In this document: positions 5,854 to 8,712 of the stretch, piece after piece
Position numbering within the stretch: position 1 is the stretch's first letter
Layout: every line of letters begins with the position of its first letter
From: DATAXV01 sp036272915
GTDB taxonomy: Bacteria; Chloroflexota; Dormibacteria; Dormibacterales; Dormibacteraceae
DNA length: 8,712 nucleotides
Assembly: GCA_036272915.1 (NCBI GenBank)
Contig: DATAXV010000053.1
Span: 1 to 8,712 of the forward strand
Direction of reading: 5' to 3'
Translations under genes and position numbers: made by a program
Notes under the pieces: generated by a model
Told to the model about the DNA's origin: nothing
The model's database searches: none
What the model saw: only the letters and a program-made list of their open reading frames with translations

Positions 5854-6474
5854 ATGGAGCTGGAGCCGAGCGAATCCGTACCCCTCTGCCGCGCGTCGCA
5901 CCGGCGGCTGTTCGACCGCGTCGCCGGCATCGACGACGCCACCGCCCGGAGACCCTCGCGCCTGCCCGGCTGGACGGTCGGCCACCTGCTCGCCCATCTC
6001 GCCCTCCACGCCGACGGCAATGTGCGCCGGCTGGAGGGCGCGCTGCGCGGAGAGGAGGTGCCCCGCTACCCGGGCGGTCGGGCCGAGCGCGATCACGACA
6101 TCGAGGAGCGTTCCGGCCGTCCCGCCGCCCAGCTGGTCTCCGACCTGCTCGAGTCGACGCGCCTTTTGGAGGAGGTCTGGGACCGATCCGAGAGGGCCGG
6201 GTGGCCGAACGCCGACCTCCTCGCCGGCGACCACTGGCCGGTCTCCTCGAGCCCGCTCCGCCGGCTCCGCGAGGTGGAGGTCCACCACGTCGACCTCGAT
6301 CTCGGCTACGAGGCGGTCGACTGGCCGGACGCCTATGTCGCCTGGGAGCTGCAGGCGACGCTGGAGCGCGTGCCCGTCCGCCTCGCCGCGAGCGAGGACC
6401 GGCGGCGCCTCCTGACCTGGCTGATGGGCCGCTCCGGGGCCCCCGAGCGGATCCGGCTCGATCCCTGGCCGTGA
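5854..6474 (+). CDS. Maleylpyruvate isomerase / mycothiol-dependent (DinB-like) family protein
   Basis: A 206-residue protein of the MDMPI N-terminal (DinB-like four-helix) family. The signature LPGWTVGHLLAHLALHADG (37-55) and the helix REVEVHHVDLDLG (139-151) give a metal triad in the usual spacing: H48 (or H44) with E140-x3-H144, matching the His/Glu/His zinc site of Corynebacterium maleylpyruvate isomerase. That enzyme uses mycothiol to isomerise maleylpyruvate to fumarylpyruvate in gentisate breakdown. The family is large, however, and many members are general mycothiol-dependent enzymes, so the exact reaction is open. The ATG at 5854 is chosen over upstream in-frame starts because conserved sequence begins here and AGGA lies 7 nt before it. 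It is transcribed divergently from AH3 with 92 nt between them. It supports an actinobacterial, mycothiol-using host. Confidence 0.8.
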   Translation: MELEPSESVPLCRASHRRLFDRVAGIDDATARRPSRLPGWTVGHLLAHLALHADGNVRRLEGALRGEEVPRYPGGRAERDHDIEERSGRPAAQLVSDLLESTRLLEEVWDRSERAGWPNADLLAGDHWPVSSSPLRRLREVEVHHVDLDLGYEAVDWPDAYVAWELQATLERVPVRLAASEDRRRLLTWLMGRSGAPERIRLDPWP

Positions 6475-6528
6475 CCGGAGCCGGCGCGCGGCGGCGGTGG
6501 CGATGCGGACATCGGCGGCGCCTCGACT

Positions 6529-6548
6529 CGGTGTCAAGAGGGACACCG
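6529..6548 (+). repeat. Hairpin after the MDMPI-type gene
   Basis: CGGTGTC-AAGAGG-GACACCG makes a perfect 7-bp stem with a 6-nt loop, 54 nt after the stop at 6474. No U-tract follows, so it would be a U-less terminator at best. It is flanked by a 7-nt direct repeat GACTCGG (6525-6531 and 6552-6558). Nothing else is visible in 6475-6602. Confidence 0.4.
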
Positions 6549-6602
6549 GCTGACTCGGAATTGCGTCCCCAAGCGGCCCCAGATTGTCCGGCTGAGCGAG
6601 CG

Positions 6603-6608
6603 TACAAT
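6603..6608 (+). promoter_or_regulatory. Candidate -10 box (TACAAT) of rny
   Basis: TACAAT is close to the ideal -10 and stands out in this GC-rich gap, about 124 nt before the rny ATG. A TTGTCC (6584-6589) lies only 13 nt upstream, too close for a normal -35, so the -35 is weak or absent. A start near 6615 would give a 5' leader of about 115 nt holding the stem structure at 6655-6696. Confidence 0.4.
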
Positions 6609-6654
6609 CCTGGGTAGCCTGGCGGTTCCTTAACCTCCTGGCAATCTGCAAGTC

Positions 6655-6696
6655 CTGAACACCTGACCGGCGCTCCGGTACCGGTCCTTGGTTCAG
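6655..6696 (+). promoter_or_regulatory. Nested stem-loop in the rny 5' leader
   Basis: Outer stem CTGAAC (6655-6660) pairs with GTTCAG (6691-6696). Inner stem GACCGG (6665-6670) pairs with CCGGTC (6681-6686). The symmetric 4-nt internal loop and 10-nt apical loop make one coherent hairpin. An alternative small stem ACCGG-CGCT-CCGGT (6666-6679) excludes the inner stem. Around it, TTAACCTC (6630-6637) can pair 7 of 8 bases with GAGGTGAA (6717-6724), covering the rny ribosome site. These are pairings read by eye; a regulatory role is inference. Confidence 0.45.
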
Positions 6697-6716
6697 CACC
6701 TTGACAACCGAATAGC

Positions 6717-6723
6717 GAGGTGA
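6717..6723 (+). promoter_or_regulatory. Strong Shine-Dalgarno of rny (GAGGTGA)
   Basis: GAGGTGA matches seven bases of the anti-Shine-Dalgarno complement and lies 8 nt before the ATG at 6732. This decides the start: the in-frame GTG at 6720 lies within the ribosome site itself and is rejected. Confidence 0.75.
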
Positions 6724-6731
6724 ACCTACCA

Positions 6732-8306
6732 ATGTCGATCTACTTCGTTTTGTTGTTGGTGGTGGTAACCGCGATCGTCGCCCTCGCCGTCGGTTTCGGA
6801 GTGACCCGCGCGCTGTTGCAGCGTCGTCAGAGCCAGGAGCTCGACGCCGCCGTGCGCAGACTGCGTGAGGAGCACGACGAGGTCGAGAGCAAGCTTCGCC
6901 GTCAGATGGCCGAGGTCGAGACCTCGGGCAAGGCGAGGCGCCTGGAAGCCCAGGAAGAGGCGATCAAGATCCGCACCGCCGCCGAACAGGAAGCGCGCGA
7001 GACGCGGGCTCAGGCCCAGCAGTACGAGCGCCGACTACATCAGAAGGAAGAGAACCTCGAGCGAAGAGGCGAGGAGTTGGGACGGCGCGACCGCGAACTG
7101 GGTTCGCGTGAGCAGTCGCTCGACGCCCTCCGCAAGGAACTCGAGGAGGCCAATCAGGCCCAGGCCCGGGAGCTTCAGCGGGTGGCCAACATGACCCGCC
7201 AGGAGGCCCAGGGCATCCTTATGCAAGAGGTCGAGCAGGAGCTCCGGAACGAGATCGCCCGCAGGGTGAGGGAGGCCGAGCTCGAGGCTCGAGATGAGAG
7301 CGACAAGCGCGCCCGCGACATCGTCACCGAGGCGATCCAGCGGGTGGCCGCGGACCAGACCGCGGAGACCTCGGTCTCCGTGCTGCCCCTCCCCAACGAG
7401 GAGATCAAGGGGCGGATCATCGGCAGGGAGGGCCGGAACATCCGGGCCCTTCAGCAGGCGACCGGCATTGACCTGATCATCGACGACACGCCCGAGGCGA
7501 TCGTCGTCAGCGGTTTCGACCCCGTCCGCCGCGAGGTGGCGAGGGTCGCCCTCAACAAGCTCATCGTCGACGGCCGCATCCACCCCTCCCGGATCGAGGA
7601 GACGGTGGCCAAGGCCCGTCAGGAAGTCGAGCAGAGGGTCAAGGAGGAAGGAGAGAGCGCGGTGCTGGAGCTCGGGCTCCAGGGCCTGCATCCCGAAGTC
7701 GTCCGGCACCTCGGAATCCTGCGGTTCCGTACCAGCTACGGGCAGCAGGTACTCAGCCACTCCAAGGAGGTCGCGCATCTGGCGGCGATGATGGCCGCTG
7801 AGATCGGGGCCGACGTCCGGGTGGCGAAGCTGGCCGGACTCACCCATGACATCGGCAAGGCTATCGACCATGAGGTCGAGGGTTCCCATGCCGTCATCGG
7901 AGCCGACCTGCTCCAGCGCAACAACGTCCCCGCCGCGGTGGTCCACGCCGTCCGCGCCCACCATTACGACGAGGAGCCGCGCACGGTGGAGGCCTGGCTT
8001 CTGATCGCGGCCGACGCCATGTCCGCCGCCCGTCCCGGGGCTCGCCGCGAGACCCTGGACGCCTACGTCAAGCGGCTCGAGAAGCTGGAGGAGATCGCCA
8101 ACTCCTTCACCGGCGTGCAGCAGTCGTTCGCCGTGCAGGCGGGCCGGGAGATCCGAATCCTGGTCCAGCCCGACCGGATCGACGACAGCGATGCGCAGCT
8201 GATGGCCAGAGACATCGCCAAGCGGATCGAGAGCGACCTCAGCTACCCGGGACAGATCCGGGTGACCGTGGTCCGCGAGACCCGCGCCATCGAATACGCG
8301 AAGTGA
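6732..8306 (+). CDS. rny: Ribonuclease Y
   Basis: A 524-residue RNase Y, the usual family length (about 510-530). It is a membrane-anchored endoribonuclease that starts mRNA decay and processing. Domains in order: one N-terminal transmembrane helix (about residues 3-23, IYFVLLLVVVTAIVALAV); a long charged coiled coil (about 30-210, rich in E, R, Q and A); a KH RNA-binding domain with GRIIGREGRNIRAL (about 227-240); and an HD domain with H343 (LSHSKEVA) and the metal-binding HD pair H372-D373 (LTHDIGKA), followed by HAVRAHH (405-411). The C terminus ends in the family-typical RAIEYAK. The start at ATG 6732 has an excellent ribosome site. The gene is preceded by a structured leader and closed by a strong terminator. 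A ymdB-like gene follows, as in Bacillus subtilis rny-ymdB. Presence in an actinobacterium-like genome points away from classical Streptomyces/Mycobacterium lineages. Confidence 0.97.
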   Translation: MSIYFVLLLVVVTAIVALAVGFGVTRALLQRRQSQELDAAVRRLREEHDEVESKLRRQMAEVETSGKARRLEAQEEAIKIRTAAEQEARETRAQAQQYERRLHQKEENLERRGEELGRRDRELGSREQSLDALRKELEEANQAQARELQRVANMTRQEAQGILMQEVEQELRNEIARRVREAELEARDESDKRARDIVTEAIQRVAADQTAETSVSVLPLPNEEIKGRIIGREGRNIRALQQATGIDLIIDDTPEAIVVSGFDPVRREVARVALNKLIVDGRIHPSRIEETVAKARQEVEQRVKEEGESAVLELGLQGLHPEVVRHLGILRFRTSYGQQVLSHSKEVAHLAAMMAAEIGADVRVAKLAGLTHDIGKAIDHEVEGSHAVIGADLLQRNNVPAAVVHAVRAHHYDEEPRTVEAWLLIAADAMSAARPGARRETLDAYVKRLEKLEEIANSFTGVQQSFAVQAGREIRILVQPDRIDDSDAQLMARDIAKRIESDLSYPGQIRVTVVRETRAIEYAK

Positions 8307-8307
8307 G

Positions 8308-8338
8308 AAAAGGGGGAGTCCCGGGACTCCCCCTTTTT
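8308..8338 (+). terminator. Intrinsic terminator of rny
   Basis: GGGGGAGTCCC (8312-8322) is followed at once by its perfect complement GGGACTCCCCC (8323-8333) and then TTTTT (8334-8338), with AAAA in front (8308-8311). It starts 2 nt after the rny stop. An 8-9-bp stem with a CCGG or CCCGGG loop and a U-tract is a textbook Rho-independent terminator. The A-run on the other side could give partial termination on the minus strand. Confidence 0.93.
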
Positions 8339-8343
8339 CGTCC

Positions 8344-8362
8344 CCGGCCCGCGCCGGGCCGG
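8344..8362. repeat. Second GC-rich hairpin between rny and the ymdB-like gene
   Basis: CCGGCCCG (8344-8351), a 3-nt CGC loop and CGGGCCGG (8355-8362) form a perfect 8-bp stem 5 nt after the rny terminator's U-tract and just upstream of the putative ymdB promoter. It may be a back-up terminator or a protein-binding palindrome. No function can be shown from sequence. Confidence 0.4.
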
Positions 8363-8372
8363 ACGGTTGGGC

Positions 8373-8378
8373 TACGGT
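8373..8378 (+). promoter_or_regulatory. Candidate -10 box (TACGGT) for the ymdB-like gene
   Basis: TACGGT (TAnnnT form) lies 9 nt before the ATG at 8388, implying a transcript start 1-3 nt before the start codon. No Shine-Dalgarno precedes that ATG, which fits near-leaderless expression after the strong rny terminator. A -35 box is not evident. Confidence 0.35.
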
Positions 8379-8387
8379 TGGTGCCCG

Positions 8388-8712
8388 ATGCCTGAAGACG
8401 AGTTCCGCCTGCTCTTCGTCGGCGACGTCGTCGGCAGGCCGGGCCGGACCGGACTCCAGGCCCTGCTCCCCGGCCTTCGCGAGGAGCTGCAGCCGGACCT
8501 GACCGTCGTCAACGGCGAGAACTCGGCCCACGGCTTCGGCATCACGGCGCGCACGGCGGAGGAGATCTTCGAGGCCGGCGCCGACGTCATCACCACCGGC
8601 AACCACGTCTGGGACCAGCGCCAGTTCATCACCGAGATCGAGACCCTGGATCGGGTCGTGCGGCCGGCCAACTACCCGCCCGGCGCGCCCGGGAAGGGCG
8701 CCATCGAGGTTG
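8388..8712 (+). CDS. YmdB-like metallophosphoesterase (TIGR00282 family), N-terminal part (partial)
   Basis: The first 108 residues of a YmdB-family binuclear metallophosphoesterase; the rest lies beyond the right edge (full family length about 260). Motifs seen are VGDVVGRPGR (D13), VVNGENSAHGFGIT (E44, N45), TTGNHVWD (N72, H73) and RPANYPPGAPGKGAI. These correspond to the first metal-ligand set of YmdB; the C-terminal His ligands are not in the window. Bacillus YmdB hydrolyses 2',3'-cyclic nucleotides and affects biofilm and RNA turnover. The gene follows rny in the same order as in Bacillus, but here a strong terminator and a likely separate promoter lie between them. The ATG at 8388 is the natural start just before the first strand (FRLLFVGDVVG) and has no ribosome site. 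Confidence 0.93.
   Translation, partial: MPEDEFRLLFVGDVVGRPGRTGLQALLPGLREELQPDLTVVNGENSAHGFGITARTAEEIFEAGADVITTGNHVWDQRQFITEIETLDRVVRPANYPPGAPGKGAIEV

Noticed and set aside
5762..6607. N-terminal extension of AH3 up to 6607
   Set aside because: The added 282 residues are Arg/Gly/Pro-rich antisense of the MDMPI-type gene and precede the normal family start with its ribosome site at 5772-5778.
6675..6684. Palindrome CCGGTACCGG as an operator
   Set aside because: It is short and is accounted for by the two overlapping stems of the rny leader; there is no second copy to suggest a protein-binding site.
6701..6729. TTGACA at 6701-6706 as a -35 box for rny
   Set aside because: The perfect -35 has no TAnnnT box 16-19 nt downstream. 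A -10 there would fall on the ribosome site or start codon, leaving no ribosome site on the mRNA.
6720..6731. GTG at 6720 as rny start
   Set aside because: The GTG lies within the GAGGTGA ribosome site; ATG 6732 has correct spacing from it.
7035..8606. 523-codon open frame on the minus strand across rny and the ymdB start
   Set aside because: It runs through an intrinsic terminator and opposite two confidently identified genes; it is a GC-rich antisense artefact.
1..8712. CRISPR arrays, tRNA/rRNA genes, insertion sequences or prophage genes
   Set aside because: No regularly spaced repeats, cloverleaf structures, transposase or integrase motifs, or long terminal inverted repeats were found.

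Overview
The window is strongly GC-rich and gene-dense. It looks like an actinobacterial chromosome, most likely a deep branch such as Thermoleophilia (Solirubrobacterales/Gaiellales type). The evidence is a HAD phosphatase plus GH65 phosphorylase pair resembling mycobacterial Rv3400/Rv3401, a mycothiol-dependent maleylpyruvate isomerase (MDMPI)-type protein, a ribonuclease Y gene followed by a YmdB-type phosphoesterase (RNase Y is uncommon in classical Actinobacteria), and several apparently leaderless starts. The taxon is inferred from family resemblance only.

Layout. The left two thirds (1-5761) is a run of six genes on the minus strand. In transcription order they are: a canonical amidohydrolase (AH3, 4805-5761); two related amidohydrolases with an altered metal site (AH2, 3618-4652, and AH1, 2481-3584); a small Rieske [2Fe-2S] protein (2017-2475); a beta-phosphoglucomutase-like HAD protein (1074-1820); and a GH65 disaccharide phosphorylase that runs off the left edge (1-1077). 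AH2, AH1 and the Rieske gene are tightly packed (33 and 5 nt gaps) and probably form one transcript from a candidate promoter at 4768-4797. The HAD and GH65 genes overlap by 4 nt (ATGA) and seem to have their own leaderless promoter. Divergent from AH3 lies an MDMPI-type gene (5854-6474, plus strand).

The right third (6475-8712) is housekeeping RNA metabolism. A leader of about 255 nt with nested inverted repeats precedes rny (6732-8306). A strong intrinsic terminator follows, and then the start of a ymdB-like phosphoesterase gene (8388 onward, cut by the window end).

How the genes may work together. GH65 phosphorolysis of an alpha-glucosyl disaccharide releases beta-glucose 1-phosphate, which the HAD partner would convert to glucose 6-phosphate. 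The amidohydrolase/Rieske cluster looks catabolic (PF04909 amidohydrolases are often hydrolases or non-oxidative decarboxylases of aromatic or ring-cleavage acids), but no substrate can be read from sequence. RNase Y and the YmdB-type enzyme both act in RNA and cyclic-nucleotide turnover. No tRNA, rRNA, CRISPR, insertion sequence or prophage signal was seen. The most unusual items are the paired DxDxH amidohydrolases linked to a Rieske protein with a long inter-motif insertion, and the structured rny leader.
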